Assembly (NCBI RefSeq): GCF_014205835.1
Contig: NZ_JACHCQ010000020.1
Span: 1-64,000, forward strand
Reading direction: 5' to 3'
From: Pedobacter sp. AK013
GTDB taxonomy: Bacteria > Bacteroidota > Bacteroidia > Sphingobacteriales > Sphingobacteriaceae
Length of the DNA: 64,000 nucleotides
The notes under the pieces are model-generated. The model worked only from the letters and a program-made list of their open reading frames with translations. It did not search any database and was not told where the DNA came from. Below, piece after piece: positions 6,444-15,777 of the stretch. Positions within the stretch are counted from its first letter, which is position 1; the number at the start of each line of letters is the position of its first letter. A program made the position numbers and the translations under genes.

Positions 6444-9197
6444 ATGATTAAAAGATTAATGCCATTATTGTTACTGTTGGTTTCTTCTGCAAGCTTTTCG
6501 CAGGAAACGATCAAAACTTATCTTTCCGGAACGGATAAAGATCATACCAAACAATGGGATTTTTATTGCACTGCCGGTCGTAAAAGTGGTATATGGACCA
6601 AAATACCTGTGCCATCTAACTGGGAATTACAGGGCTTTGGAAGTTACAACTACGGGCACGATAAAGTTAAAGCCAACGAACAGGGGATTTATCGTTATGA
6701 ATTTGCGACCGGTAAAATAACAGGAAAAAAAGTATTTCTGGTTTTTGAGGGGGCGATGACCGATACCAAGATAAGCATTAATGGAAAGCTGGCAGGTGAT
6801 GTGCACCAGGGTGGATTTTATCGGTTTAAATATGATATTACGACACTTTTAAAACCTGAAGGAAAGAATTTACTGGAAGTAACAGTTGATAAAGTTTCTG
6901 AAAATGCCTCTATTAATAAAGCCGAAAGAACGAGCGATTTTTGGGTTTTTGGTGGCATCTTCCGTCCGGTTTACCTGGAAACTGTGCCAAACAGATTTAT
7001 AGAAAGAGTTGCCGTTAATGCTAAGGCCGATGGTAGCTTTCAGCTTGATGTTTATGGTCAAAATTTAACTGCTGACGATATTATTGAAGCCCAGGTAAAA
7101 AAACTAACTGGCGAAAATGTAGGAAAAGCATTTGCCATAAAAGCGAACGCACTAAATGGCCCGCAAAGCCTGCAGGCTACTTTTTCAAACCCTTTATTAT
7201 GGAGTAGCGAATTCCCCAATTTATATCAAGTGGTGGTGCGCATCAAAAATAAACAGCAGATTATTCATCAGGTGAAGCAAAAATTTGGTTTTCGAACACT
7301 TGAACTACGAAATGGCGACGGTTTTTATGTTAATGGGGCGAAAATGATTTTAAAAGGCGTTAATCGCCACAGCTTCTGGCCTGAAAGCGGACGTACATTA
7401 AGCCCTGAAGTACATTTAATGGATGTAAGGTTAATGAAAGAGATGAACATGAATGCCGTTCGTATGTCGCATTATCCGCCAGATGCAGCATTTTTGGATA
7501 TCTGCGACTCATTAGGTTTGTACGTGATTAATGAGTTAACTGGCTGGCAGGCAAAATACGATAATACCGTTGGGCACAGGCTTGTAAAAGAGCTAGTGAT
7601 CAGGGATGTAAACCATCCTTCTATTATTTTTTGGGCCAATGGTAACGAGGGAGGCTTTAATACTGACCTTGATAATGACTATGCTTTATACGACCCACAG
7701 AAACGTACGGTAATTCATCCTTGGGAGAAGTTTAATGGAACCGATACCAAACATTATCCCGATTATAACTATATGGTTAAGGCAGCTACTTCAGGGCAGG
7801 AAGTTTTTTTTCCGACCGAGTTTATGCATGGTCTTTACGATGGGGGGGCTGGTGCTGCTTTAGACGATTTCTGGAACCAGATGTTAATCCATCCTCATGG
7901 TGCCGGTGGTTTTATTTGGGCTTTGGTAGATGAAGACGTTATCCGGACAGATAAAAACGGCATTTATGATGGCGATGGAAACCATGCACCTGATGGAATT
8001 GTTGGCCCTCACCGCGAAAAGGAAGGCAGTTTTTATACCATAAAAGAGATATGGTCTCCTGTTTTTATCGATTTGCCAAAAATTGATAGTCATTTTAATG
8101 GTAAAATAGCTCTTGAGAACCGCTTCAGTTTTACCGATCTGGCTAAATGTGTTTTTAAATGGAAATTAGTGAGTTTCCCATCGGCCAATACCGATGGAAC
8201 AAAGGCTATTGTAAATGCTAGTGGGGCATTAACCTACGGGCTCAAGCCTGGTGCAAAAGGTACACTCGACCTGGTTTTGCCAAAATCTTGGGCACAAAGC
8301 GATGCCTTATATTTAACGGTTTACGGAGCTGATAAGAAGGAAATATTTACCTGGAGCTGGCCAATAAAAGCTGCCGGTTTGATTGTGAAAAAGCAAGAAA
8401 CAGCCCTGAACAATTCGGGAGTAAAAGCCGAAGAAACTAATCAGTCGCTGCTGGTTAAACAGAATGGTATAAGCTACTATTTTGAAAAGGCATCAGGCTA
8501 CCTGGAGAAAGTTGTTAAAGGCAATACCATTATTTCTTTGTCAAAAGGCCCGGTGTTGGCTGGTGTAAATACTGAATTGAAAAATTTTAGTCATAAAGCA
8601 GAAGGAGCAAAATATATTGTTGAATCTGATTACCAGGGGGCTGGTTATTTGCATGCGCGGTGGATATTTGAAGCTGGAAAGCTGGTGAAACTCGAATACA
8701 AATTTAACCAGCAAGACGATGCTGATTTTATGGGGATTACCTTTAATTATCCGGAGGATAAAATTACCGGAATGAAATATCTGGGCCGCGGGCCGTACCG
8801 GGTTTGGAAAAACAGGTTAAAAGGGCAGCAGTTTGGGGTTTGGCATAAGGATTATAATAATTCGGTTACGGGCGAAACCTGGGGTTATCCTGAATTTAAA
8901 GGCTATCATGCTGAAGTGAACTGGGTTAGGGTAGAAAATAAAGAAGCTCCATTTACGGTTTATATAGCCGATGAAGATACTTATCTGCAAATGTACAGGC
9001 CTGCGCGTGAAACTGCTGCATTAAGCAACAACAACGTAGAACCTGCCTTCCCTGAAGGGAGTATCGGTTTCTTAAAAGGGATAAGTGCCATTGGCACCAA
9101 ATTTCAGTCGGCTTTATTATTAGGGCCACAAAGCCAGAAAAACAAAACCGATGGAAAAACCTTTAAGGGGACGCTACTATTTGATTTTGGACAATAA
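6444..9197 (+). CDS. Secreted glycoside hydrolase family 2 protein (beta-galactosidase-like)
   Basis: The 917-residue protein starts with a signal peptide (MIKRLMPLLLLLVSSASFSQ). The order is a jelly-roll sugar-binding domain (about 25-190), an immunoglobulin-like domain (about 190-290) and a TIM barrel starting at about 300 with GVNRHSFWPESGRT. The likely acid/base Glu is in NGNEGG (about residue 402), and the likely nucleophile is the Glu in FPTEFMHG (about 459). C-terminal beta domains follow, including a galactosidase-like region with GMKYLGRGPYRVWKNR. The family hydrolyses beta-galactosides, beta-mannosides or beta-glucuronides; which one cannot be fixed here. It is probably periplasmic or outer-membrane facing. 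The lactate dehydrogenase gene follows after 58 bases. Confidence 0.88.
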   Translation: MIKRLMPLLLLLVSSASFSQETIKTYLSGTDKDHTKQWDFYCTAGRKSGIWTKIPVPSNWELQGFGSYNYGHDKVKANEQGIYRYEFATGKITGKKVFLVFEGAMTDTKISINGKLAGDVHQGGFYRFKYDITTLLKPEGKNLLEVTVDKVSENASINKAERTSDFWVFGGIFRPVYLETVPNRFIERVAVNAKADGSFQLDVYGQNLTADDIIEAQVKKLTGENVGKAFAIKANALNGPQSLQATFSNPLLWSSEFPNLYQVVVRIKNKQQIIHQVKQKFGFRTLELRNGDGFYVNGAKMILKGVNRHSFWPESGRTLSPEVHLMDVRLMKEMNMNAVRMSHYPPDAAFLDICDSLGLYVINELTGWQAKYDNTVGHRLVKELVIRDVNHPSIIFWANGNEGGFNTDLDNDYALYDPQKRTVIHPWEKFNGTDTKHYPDYNYMVKAATSGQEVFFPTEFMHGLYDGGAGAALDDFWNQMLIHPHGAGGFIWALVDEDVIRTDKNGIYDGDGNHAPDGIVGPHREKEGSFYTIKEIWSPVFIDLPKIDSHFNGKIALENRFSFTDLAKCVFKWKLVSFPSANTDGTKAIVNASGALTYGLKPGAKGTLDLVLPKSWAQSDALYLTVYGADKKEIFTWSWPIKAAGLIVKKQETALNNSGVKAEETNQSLLVKQNGISYYFEKASGYLEKVVKGNTIISLSKGPVLAGVNTELKNFSHKAEGAKYIVESDYQGAGYLHARWIFEAGKLVKLEYKFNQQDDADFMGITFNYPEDKITGMKYLGRGPYRVWKNRLKGQQFGVWHKDYNNSVTGETWGYPEFKGYHAEVNWVRVENKEAPFTVYIADEDTYLQMYRPARETAALSNNNVEPAFPEGSIGFLKGISAIGTKFQSALLLGPQSQKNKTDGKTFKGTLLFDFGQ

Positions 9198-9255
9198 GGG
9201 CATTATCTAAGTTAAAACAGCATGGCCAAATCCTATTTAATCCTTATTTAACGAT

Positions 9256-10260
9256 ATGAAGATTGTATTTTTTTCTGCGAAACCTTACGACCGTGAATTT
9301 TTCGAAAGCTGTAATAAACATTATGATTTTGAACTGGAATTTTGGGAAACCCATCTAGGGCCTCATATTGCCGGTGCGGTAAAAGCCGGTACCGATGTGG
9401 TGTGTGTATTTGTGAACGATAAACTAACTGCTGATGTTATTGCCATATTGGCACAGAGCGGAGTGAAAATTATTGCTTTGCGTTGCGCAGGTTTTAATAA
9501 TGTGGATTTGAACGCGGCGAAACAATACGGTATCCGCGTTTGCCGTGTTCCCGCTTATTCGCCACAAGCCGTTGCAGAACATGCCGTAGCCATGTTGCTT
9601 ACACTAAACCGTAAAACACATAAGGCCTATAACCGCGTACGTGAACAGAATTTTTCGCTTTCGGGTTTAATGGGTTTCAATCTTTTTGGGAAAACAGTAG
9701 GCGTAATAGGAACAGGAAAAATTGGTGCTGCTTTCAGCAGAATCATGCTCGGTTTTGGCTGTAATGTACTGGCTTTTGATCCTTTTGTAGATAAAGCGTT
9801 GCAGCATGCAGGGGTAAAGTATTTGCCTTTTCATGAAGTGATAAAAGAAGCTGATATTATTTCGCTGCATTGTCCGCTTACACCTGAAAACCATTATCTT
9901 ATCGGATCAAATAGCTTATCGACGATGAAAAAAGGGGTAACTTTAATCAATACAAGTAGAGGTGGACTGATCAATACACATGAAGTTATTGAGGCATTGA
10001 AAAACGGACAGCTCGCAGCATTGGGAATTGATGTGTATGAGCAAGAAGAGCAACTCTTTTTTAAAGACCTTTCAGGGAGTATTATTGGTGACGATGATAT
10101 TCAAAGATTGATCAGCTTTCCGAATGTCCTTCTTACCGGGCATCAGGCTTTTTTTACGCAAGAGGCCTTAACGGAAATTGCAACATCTACCTTAAAAACG
10201 GTTAAGGTGTTGTTGGAAGATAATGCTGAAGAGAACGTTTCGGATGCAATATTGGTGTAA
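9256..10260 (+). CDS. ldhA: D-lactate dehydrogenase (fermentative, NAD-dependent)
   Basis: A cytoplasmic enzyme that interconverts pyruvate and D-lactate with NADH. The 334-residue protein aligns along its length with the D-2-hydroxyacid dehydrogenase family. The Rossmann motif GTGKIG is at 152-157. The catalytic set is Arg235 (NTSRGG), Glu264 (YEQEE) and His296 (LTGHQAFFT), in the same numbering as Escherichia coli LdhA. The N-terminus MKIVFFSAKPYDREFF is also typical of LdhA rather than of phosphoglycerate dehydrogenase. It may be cotranscribed with the GH2 gene, 58 bases upstream, although a metabolic link is not obvious. Confidence 0.92.
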   Translation: MKIVFFSAKPYDREFFESCNKHYDFELEFWETHLGPHIAGAVKAGTDVVCVFVNDKLTADVIAILAQSGVKIIALRCAGFNNVDLNAAKQYGIRVCRVPAYSPQAVAEHAVAMLLTLNRKTHKAYNRVREQNFSLSGLMGFNLFGKTVGVIGTGKIGAAFSRIMLGFGCNVLAFDPFVDKALQHAGVKYLPFHEVIKEADIISLHCPLTPENHYLIGSNSLSTMKKGVTLINTSRGGLINTHEVIEALKNGQLAALGIDVYEQEEQLFFKDLSGSIIGDDDIQRLISFPNVLLTGHQAFFTQEALTEIATSTLKTVKVLLEDNAEENVSDAILV

Positions 10261-10296
10261 CAAAACTGGCTGCCCGACGCTGGAAAATAGAATGGA

Positions 10297-10341
10297 TGCA
10301 GGGAGTTTAGAGTAGGCTTATTACCACAAAATCTCCCTGCA
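10297..10341. terminator. Hairpin between convergent ldhA and map
   Basis: TGCAGGGAG at 10297-10305 is perfectly complementary to CTCCCTGCA at 10333-10341, with a 27-base loop. It lies between the two convergent stop codons. The loop is long and no T-run follows, so the terminator role is tentative. Confidence 0.35.
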
Positions 10342-10354
10342 GCCTTGTATGTTA

Positions 10355-11155
10355 TCAGTAATAAGAAGTATTGAGGTTGCTGTTTTGCTTTTCTGCGGCC
10401 TCTATAGGGGTATAATCAGAAAGAACAAGTGCTTCGCCTTTTTTGATGCAAACATCATGTTCAAAATGCACAGATGGACTTCCATCTGCAGTTCTGATCG
10501 TCCAACCGTCTTCATCAAGAAAAACATCTTTTTTGCCCATATTGATCATCGGTTCTATGGCCAGCACCAGATTTTCTCTTAATAGCAAACCATTGCCTTT
10601 TCTTCCATAATTTGGTACCTGTGGATCTTCGTGCATATCTCTCCCTAAACCATGGCCTACCAGATCTCTTACTACGCCGTAACCCTGCTTTTCGTTATGA
10701 TTTTGGATAGCTGCACTAATATCACCAATGCGTTTGCCTACAACAGCTTCTTTAATACCAAGAAAAAGCGATTCTTTAGTTGTTTTTACCAGGTTTAATA
10801 TCGCTGGCGATACTTCGCCTATAATAAAGGTATAAGCATGATCACCATGAAAACCGTTTTTTATGGTACCCACATCTACTGAGATAATATCGCCATCTTT
10901 CAATTCATCTTTAGTTGGAAAGCCATGTACAACTACATCATTTACCGAGGTGATGATATGAAAAGGAAAGCCATTATAGTTGTAAAAGGAAGGTACAGCG
11001 CCATTATCAAGTATAAATTCGTTGGCAATCTTATCAATCTCAAGAGTTGTAACGCCTGGCTTTAATATTTTAGCTACTTCTGCAAGGGTATTACTCACCA
11101 GTAGGGCGCTGGTCTGCATCAGTTCTACTTCTTCGTTGGTTTTATATAAAATCAT
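10355..11155 (-). CDS. map: Type I methionyl aminopeptidase
   Basis: Removes the initiator Met from nascent proteins in the cytoplasm. The 266-residue chain has the pita-bread fold signature, with all metal ligands visible: Asp94 (ISVDVG), Asp105 (GDHAYTF), His168 (GHGLGRDMHEDP), Glu201 (AIEPMIN) and Glu232 (VHFEHDVCI). The substrate-binding His77 lies in VVHGFP. No N-terminal zinc-finger extension is present, which makes it the short type Ia form. It is monocistronic here; in many genomes map sits in the ribosomal protein cluster, so this copy is outside that context. Confidence 0.95.
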   Translation of the reverse strand: MILYKTNEEVELMQTSALLVSNTLAEVAKILKPGVTTLEIDKIANEFILDNGAVPSFYNYNGFPFHIITSVNDVVVHGFPTKDELKDGDIISVDVGTIKNGFHGDHAYTFIIGEVSPAILNLVKTTKESLFLGIKEAVVGKRIGDISAAIQNHNEKQGYGVVRDLVGHGLGRDMHEDPQVPNYGRKGNGLLLRENLVLAIEPMINMGKKDVFLDEDGWTIRTADGSPSVHFEHDVCIKKGEALVLSDYTPIEAAEKQNSNLNTSYY

Positions 11156-11236
11156 TGCTGCAAATTTAGCAAAAGAAGCGAAAAGGAAAAAAGACGAAGA
11201 ATTGAATGATAGAATAACTGAATGTTTGTAGCTAAA

Positions 11237-11848
11237 TTAAGAGCACAACCGGTAATCGAGTGCTAAAACTTTATTTCTGATTCTACTCAGGGTTTCCAAG
11301 CGCATACCAAGGTAGCTGGCCAGGTATCGCTGCGGTATTCTGGTAATATCCAAGCCACTTTCCTGTAGTTTACGGTATCTGCTCATTGCTTTGGGTATCC
11401 TCGCTAGGATTGATCTTTCTGATGCTGCATAATAATGAAATGCCAACAGCTTTCTGCCAATTAAATTGGCCTCCGGATAGTTGGTATACATCACATCGAT
11501 AAAGGTATATGGAATGCAAATGAGTTGGCTCTCTTCCAGGGCCTGAAGATACTCTATAGAACTACTAAGCTGCTGATCGGGATGACGTATGGCGCCTATT
11601 AATTCATTTCCGAAGCTAAACCAGGTACTGATATCTTTTTTGCCATCGCGCACAAAACCACGTACCAGACCGTTTACCAAAAAATACAGCGAGGCATTAC
11701 TGTCTATTGGTGAAAGAATATATTTATTCTTTTTAACGTGGATGAGCTTACAAGATTTTTCATGTTCGGCTTTGAAGGCATCAGATAATGGATAGAATTG
11801 CGCAAAATAATCAAAAAGCGGGCGCAAAAATGATGTTGAATAAGGCAT
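11237..11848 (-). CDS. Crp/Fnr family transcriptional regulator
   Basis: The protein has a cyclic-nucleotide-binding-like beta barrel (KKNKYILSPIDSNASLYFLVNGLVRGFV) and a C-terminal winged helix with IPQRYLASYLGMRLETLSRIR as recognition helix region. Bacteroidota carry many such regulators without an intact cAMP pocket, and I see no clear phosphate-binding cassette, so the ligand is unknown. I place the start at 11848 (MPYSTSFLRPLFDYF, 203 residues), because family members begin close to this sequence. The in-frame start at 11932 adds 28 residues without similarity. It is transcribed away from the AraC-type gene that follows. Confidence 0.8.
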   Translation of the reverse strand: MPYSTSFLRPLFDYFAQFYPLSDAFKAEHEKSCKLIHVKKNKYILSPIDSNASLYFLVNGLVRGFVRDGKKDISTWFSFGNELIGAIRHPDQQLSSSIEYLQALEESQLICIPYTFIDVMYTNYPEANLIGRKLLAFHYYAASERSILARIPKAMSRYRKLQESGLDITRIPQRYLASYLGMRLETLSRIRNKVLALDYRLCS

Positions 11849-12038
11849 AATTAAGGCTTTTTTAGATTTTTGAGCATGTGTTAAAGCATACTCATTTGGA
11901 AACACCATAGCTATATGATGATCTGAAACCAAAAATACCTGGTATTTCAGTATTTGATGAAATACAGAGCGGTTGTGGCCTCTAACGATACGATCGTTAG
12001 ACTAAAAAATGGCTATAAACAGGTTAACGACTTAATTA

Positions 12039-13262
12039 TTATGCAAAATAGGTGGTAGGCATTACGCCTGTTTCTTTTTTAAATGCGTTATAAAATGTAG
12101 CCAGGCTTTTAAAACCAGCTTCGGAGGCGATAGCCTCGATGGTTATTTTATCTGATTTTAGGGGATATTGTTTTAAGAAATGATCAACGCGGTAACTGTT
12201 TATCCAATCGCGGAAATTTTTGCCGATATGTTTGTTAATTACGAAGGAGCAATGGTGTATAGGGATGTTAAGCTTTGCTGCCAGATCGATAATCTGAAAG
12301 TTGTGATGCAGATAAAGTTGTTCCCGTTCCATTATTTCTTTCATCGCAAAGGCATAGTCAGACAGTTGTGCATCTAAAAGATTAATTTTTTTGACTGCTG
12401 CCATTGTAGGTTTTGGATCTTTTTCTGATAAGGAAAGTAAGGGGGCACCAGTTTCCGGTTGGTTGTTTTCTAATTTCTTAGTTGCAGGTTTTTTAGTCCA
12501 GTCTACAGCTACCAGCAGATAGCCATAAAAAATATAAGGCTTGTGGAGTGCATACAATAAAATGATTAATAGTGCTAAACAGTTAAGCACAATAAAAGAA
12601 GCGTTCACATATGGGATGTGTAAACTTCTTAAAATAATGGGCACTAAACTAAACAACTGGAAAAAGGTAGCAATTCGAAGAAAAAAGATGATCCATTTTC
12701 TGCCTTCACCTTCGAGTATCTGTTGTGGCTTGTTTTTTAGACGGAGTACGACAACCCAGGTAAGGCATAAATATCCAAATACAAGCACTGGCCTAAATAA
12801 ATAATGAAAATACGGAGGGAAAAGGCCACTTTTTGCCCTTAGCGAGAAGTAACCGTTTTCGGCTAATTGGCTTCCTATTAAATTCCAATCGAGCGTTGTA
12901 GAGAAATGCCAGGGGATAACGTGGATAATGGCTAACAAGGCAGGTACAAAATGAAGCCATTCTATTTTTTGTAAATTTTTACGATCTTGAAGAAAACCTG
13001 TTATGTAGAGGTAAAAGCAGGCTGGAGCAGCATAATAAAACGGCGTAAAAGTTTGATTAAAAAAGGCTAAAGCATAAGGCTGGCCCGATTTGAAGAGCAA
13101 TGAAGTTAAAATTTGGCCAAATCGGGCAAAAAATATAACCGAGAGCAGCATATTAAGTAGTTTATTCCCTCTTTTTGCGAAAAAAAGATGCATAGAGAAT
13201 AAAAGTAAAAATAAACAACTGGTGCTAACGAGAAGGTTTAAAGACTGCATATTTCCAACCAA
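12039..13262 (-). CDS. AraC family regulator with N-terminal membrane domain
   Basis: A 407-residue protein. The first 240 residues contain about seven hydrophobic helices (for example SLNLLVSTSCLFLLLFSMHLFF, then FIVLNCLALLIILLYALH), and the last 110 form an AraC DNA-binding domain ending in ITIEAIASEAGFKSLATFYNAFKKETGVMPTTYF. This membrane-anchored architecture is common in Bacteroidota and suggests direct sensing in or at the inner membrane. Targets and signal are unknown; the neighbours give no clue. A second Met at 13250 is an alternative start. Confidence 0.82.
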   Translation of the reverse strand: MVGNMQSLNLLVSTSCLFLLLFSMHLFFAKRGNKLLNMLLSVIFFARFGQILTSLLFKSGQPYALAFFNQTFTPFYYAAPACFYLYITGFLQDRKNLQKIEWLHFVPALLAIIHVIPWHFSTTLDWNLIGSQLAENGYFSLRAKSGLFPPYFHYLFRPVLVFGYLCLTWVVVLRLKNKPQQILEGEGRKWIIFFLRIATFFQLFSLVPIILRSLHIPYVNASFIVLNCLALLIILLYALHKPYIFYGYLLVAVDWTKKPATKKLENNQPETGAPLLSLSEKDPKPTMAAVKKINLLDAQLSDYAFAMKEIMEREQLYLHHNFQIIDLAAKLNIPIHHCSFVINKHIGKNFRDWINSYRVDHFLKQYPLKSDKITIEAIASEAGFKSLATFYNAFKKETGVMPTTYFA

Positions 13263-13443
13263 GATAAAATATAATTGTTAAATTAAATTCCCCTGACTGT
13301 AAAATATTTTATTATAAAATGTGCCATTTGCAAAATGTTAAAAATGAGGCAGCTTATCAAAAAATAAGATTAGTATAGCCGCCGGCTGTTCTTATGTTTT
13401 ATTAGCTTTTTACACTATCGGCAATAATGATTTGGCATAAACG

Positions 13444-13474
13444 TTTGTTTAATTTATAAAAAGCAATAGTTTTG
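13444..13474 (+). promoter_or_regulatory. Bacteroidota-type promoter for the histone-like gene
   Basis: TTTG at 13444-13447 is followed after 19 bases by TAGTTTTG at 13467-13474. This matches the sigma-ABfr consensus TTTG-N19-TAnnTTTG exactly in sequence and spacing. Transcription should begin near 13480, leaving a leader of about 70 bases before the ATG at 13549. Confidence 0.7.
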
Positions 13475-13548
13475 CGGCCCGTTTATTGTAAGCGGAAAGG
13501 AATATTATTTAATTAATGGATGTTTAGCATCCCTATAAAAGAAAAATT

Positions 13549-13728
13549 ATGGACAAATTTAAAAAAGTGCAAGATCTAATCTCTTCTGTTGAAGCAGACG
13601 TAACTAAATTTTATGATGGTGGTAATGCGGCGGCAGGTACACGTGTACGTAAAGCAATGCAAGACCTAAAAGTTTTAGCCCAAGAAATTAGAGATGAAGT
13701 AACTGATAAAAAAAATAGCGCTAAATAA
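13549..13728 (+). CDS. Histone H1-like nucleoid protein
   Basis: A 59-residue basic protein beginning MDKFKKVQDLISSVEADVTK and containing AAAGTRVRKAMQDLKVLAQEIR. Length and sequence match the short Hc1-like histone H1 family widespread in Bacteroidota, whose members are abundant and bind DNA. The sequence alternates short amphipathic helices with Lys/Arg and lacks a signal peptide. A consensus promoter lies about 75 bases upstream, consistent with strong constitutive expression. A repeat element follows immediately, at 13747. Confidence 0.85.
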   Translation: MDKFKKVQDLISSVEADVTKFYDGGNAAAGTRVRKAMQDLKVLAQEIRDEVTDKKNSAK

Positions 13729-13746
13729 TTTGTTTTCGCTTTAAAA

Positions 13747-13887
13747 AGGCTGTATCATAAATATACCATTGTCATCCCGAAGGAGTCTGACGGAGCGCCT
13801 GTTGAAGCATCTGCCATAACACAGTTTAAGGCATTTAGACAGGCTCAATGTGACAAACCTTAGAACTTTGTTTTATGATACAGCTTT
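13747..13887. repeat. MITE/REP-like element, copy 1
   Basis: A 140-base element bounded by the perfect 13-bp inverted repeat GCTGTATCATAAA (13749-13761) and TTTATGATACAGC (13872-13884). Inside it are GTCATCCCGA near the left end and AGGCTCAATGTGACAAA near the right end. Both are shared with the copy at 25249. It sits between the histone-like gene and the convergent LytTR gene and may also act as a bidirectional terminator. Confidence 0.65.
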
Positions 13888-13913
13888 TCCTTTTTATGTG
13901 CTAGTTTTGGCCT

Positions 13914-14639
13914 TTACGCTTTACGTTTACTGGTAATAAGTTTATCGGTAAAGAAATCGCGGAAATCGTTGTAGTAAAGATCGCCCACTGTAAAGCTAAT
14001 ATGGTTAGATAATGTTACCCTTGTTCCCTCTACATGTAAAATATGATTGATGGAAATAATATAACCTCTATGCAACTGGATAAAGCCCTTTTTAATATTC
14101 AGTTGTTCTTTAACATCTTTCAAGCTTAAATAAGCAATAATTACTTTCTCTGTGGTGTGGATTTTAATGTAGTTGTGGAAACTTTCAAAAGCGATGATAT
14201 CTGCATAACGCACTAAAACCGCTTTGTGGTTTTCTGATTTGTTTTTGACCAAGAAATAAGTTTCCTGTTCTATATTTTCTATCTCATCCTCAAAAACGCG
14301 GTTTACAGTTAAAGCAAATTTAGCATAACCGTAAGGTTTAAGTAAATATGCATCTGCTTCTGCCTCAAATGCTTCAAAGGCATATTCTTCATGTGAAGTG
14401 GTAAATATCAGTTTCCGGGTTTTGGAGCGGATGGCTTTAGAAAGTTCGATGCCCGAAATCTGTGGCATTTGAATGTCCATAAATATCACATCTACCTGAT
14501 CAATCTTTTTCAGTTCGTTCAAGGCCACCATCGGATCGGTGTAGCTAGCCAGGAGCTTCATATTCGGGGTATCCGCTATGTATTTTTCAAGACCCGAAAT
14601 CGAGTTTTGTTGGTCATCAATGGCTATACACTTAATCAT
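13914..14639 (-). CDS. LytTR-type response regulator
   Basis: A cytoplasmic two-component regulator of 241 residues. The receiver domain occupies about 1-120 with the phosphoacceptor Asp55 (VIFMDIQMP), the acidic pair DD at 8-9 and the conserved Lys in LLKPYGYAKFA. The LytTR DNA-binding domain follows at about 135-235 (IAFESFHNYIKIHTTEKVIIAYLSLKDV, then FIQLHRGYIISINHI). No histidine kinase is adjacent, although members of this group usually sit beside a LytS/YehU-type sensor, so it is an orphan in this window. Confidence 0.9.
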   Translation of the reverse strand: MIKCIAIDDQQNSISGLEKYIADTPNMKLLASYTDPMVALNELKKIDQVDVIFMDIQMPQISGIELSKAIRSKTRKLIFTTSHEEYAFEAFEAEADAYLLKPYGYAKFALTVNRVFEDEIENIEQETYFLVKNKSENHKAVLVRYADIIAFESFHNYIKIHTTEKVIIAYLSLKDVKEQLNIKKGFIQLHRGYIISINHILHVEGTRVTLSNHISFTVGDLYYNDFRDFFTDKLITSKRKA

Positions 14640-14760
14640 TTGTTAATCTTCTTTGTATACATAACGAAATTACACCTTTTCATACCGAAAATAGAACGCT
14701 TTGTCCTGTTTCGCTTCAAATTTTCTATATATTGGCTAATTTAAGGTAAAAAAGAGCTTT

Positions 14761-14982
14761 ATGGTGTATACAGGAGTGATTAAATGGTACAATCCGGTAA
14801 GAGGTTTCGGGTTTATTGCCCCGGATGGAGGAAAAGAAATGATTTATGCAGATAACCAGAAATTGATAGGGATTTACCGGCCCTCTTTACAGGTAGGAAC
14901 CAAGGTTCGCTTTAATTTAGAACAGGGGCAGGTGGGATGCCAGGCAACTAATATTGTAGTGCTGGCTGTAGGGTTTGATTAA
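14761..14982 (+). CDS. Divergent cold-shock-domain protein
   Basis: This 73-residue protein follows the cold-shock fold: YTGVIKWYNPVRGFGFIAPDGG carries the first strands and the RNP1-like GFGFI. The second RNA-binding motif, usually DVFVH, is replaced by EMIYAD, and the C-terminal strand RFNLEQGQVGCQATNIVVL is conserved. It probably binds single-stranded RNA or DNA, but altered RNP2 residues suggest changed affinity. It is transcribed divergently from the LytTR regulator and has no partner downstream. Confidence 0.75.
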   Translation: MVYTGVIKWYNPVRGFGFIAPDGGKEMIYADNQKLIGIYRPSLQVGTKVRFNLEQGQVGCQATNIVVLAVGFD

Positions 14983-15006
14983 CATTTGCACCTATCTGTA
15001 ACGAAA

Positions 15007-15020
15007 ACAGACCGATCTGT
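15007..15020. promoter_or_regulatory. Palindrome resembling a TetR-type operator
   Basis: ACAGACCGATCTGT is symmetrical around its centre apart from one base pair. AGACCG-type palindromes are typical operators for TetR-family repressors in this phylum. It lies upstream of the DUF1772 gene, but no TetR gene is in the window. Function is inferred from form only. Confidence 0.3.
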
Positions 15021-15285
15021 GTAAACCAGTGCTTAAAATTAAGGACAGAATACGATCTTGCGTATGCAAACAATAAACTGTAGAAACCTTAATCCAAACG
15101 GCGTTTGGTTTGGAAGCAATAAGTATTATTTTCCATTAACATCTACCTATTAACTTTTCATATCTGGATTATCTCTCTTTCCTATCTAAATTAGCGCTCT
15201 ATTTTTAGATAGGATTCTTTCGGATAACGTTTTTGCTTAAATTCGCAATACCTTTAGGGTACGGATATTTTTAAAGCAATTGTTT

Positions 15286-15777
15286 ATGAATTTCAAAACC
15301 TTGGTTCTTTTGTTGAGTACAGTTTCTACTGCACTAATTGGTGGCCTCTTTTATGCATACTCCTGTTCAGTTATCCCAGGCCTTGCACGTCTTTCTGATG
15401 CTTCTTTTTTACAGGCTATGCAATCAATCAACCGGGCTATTTTAAATCCGCTTTTTTTTATTTCTTTTATGGGCACGCTAGTGATATTACCCATAAGTGT
15501 TTGGTTTTTCAGAGATCAGCCTATGGTGTTTTACCTGCTTTTTGGGGCAACCTTATTATACTTGGGCGGAGTTTTTCTGGTTACGATAATTGGTAATGTA
15601 CCGCTCAATAACCTATTGGATGGGGCAGATCTTGATAAACTTGGTACAACAGAACTAACTGCATTGCGCGAAAAATTTGAGCCGGGCTGGAATTTATTCC
15701 ATCGGATCAGGACCATCGCATCATTTATCTGTATTATACTGGTCGCATATGCCGCAATATTAAGCCGCAATGCATAA
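15286..15777 (+). CDS. DUF1772 (anthrone oxygenase-like) membrane protein
   Basis: A 163-residue integral membrane protein with four hydrophobic helices: about 3-25 (TLVLLLSTVSTALIGGLFYAYS), 55-75, 78-100 and 140-160. The family features are GLFYAYSCSVIPGL near the start, NVPLNNLL after the third helix, and a conserved FEPGWNLFHRIRT before the last. DUF1772 includes fungal anthrone oxygenases, but bacterial members have no assigned role. ATG at 15286 is chosen over an in-frame TTG six bases upstream. It is flanked by non-coding DNA on both sides and so is probably monocistronic. Confidence 0.75.
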   Translation: MNFKTLVLLLSTVSTALIGGLFYAYSCSVIPGLARLSDASFLQAMQSINRAILNPLFFISFMGTLVILPISVWFFRDQPMVFYLLFGATLLYLGGVFLVTIIGNVPLNNLLDGADLDKLGTTELTALREKFEPGWNLFHRIRTIASFICIILVAYAAILSRNA

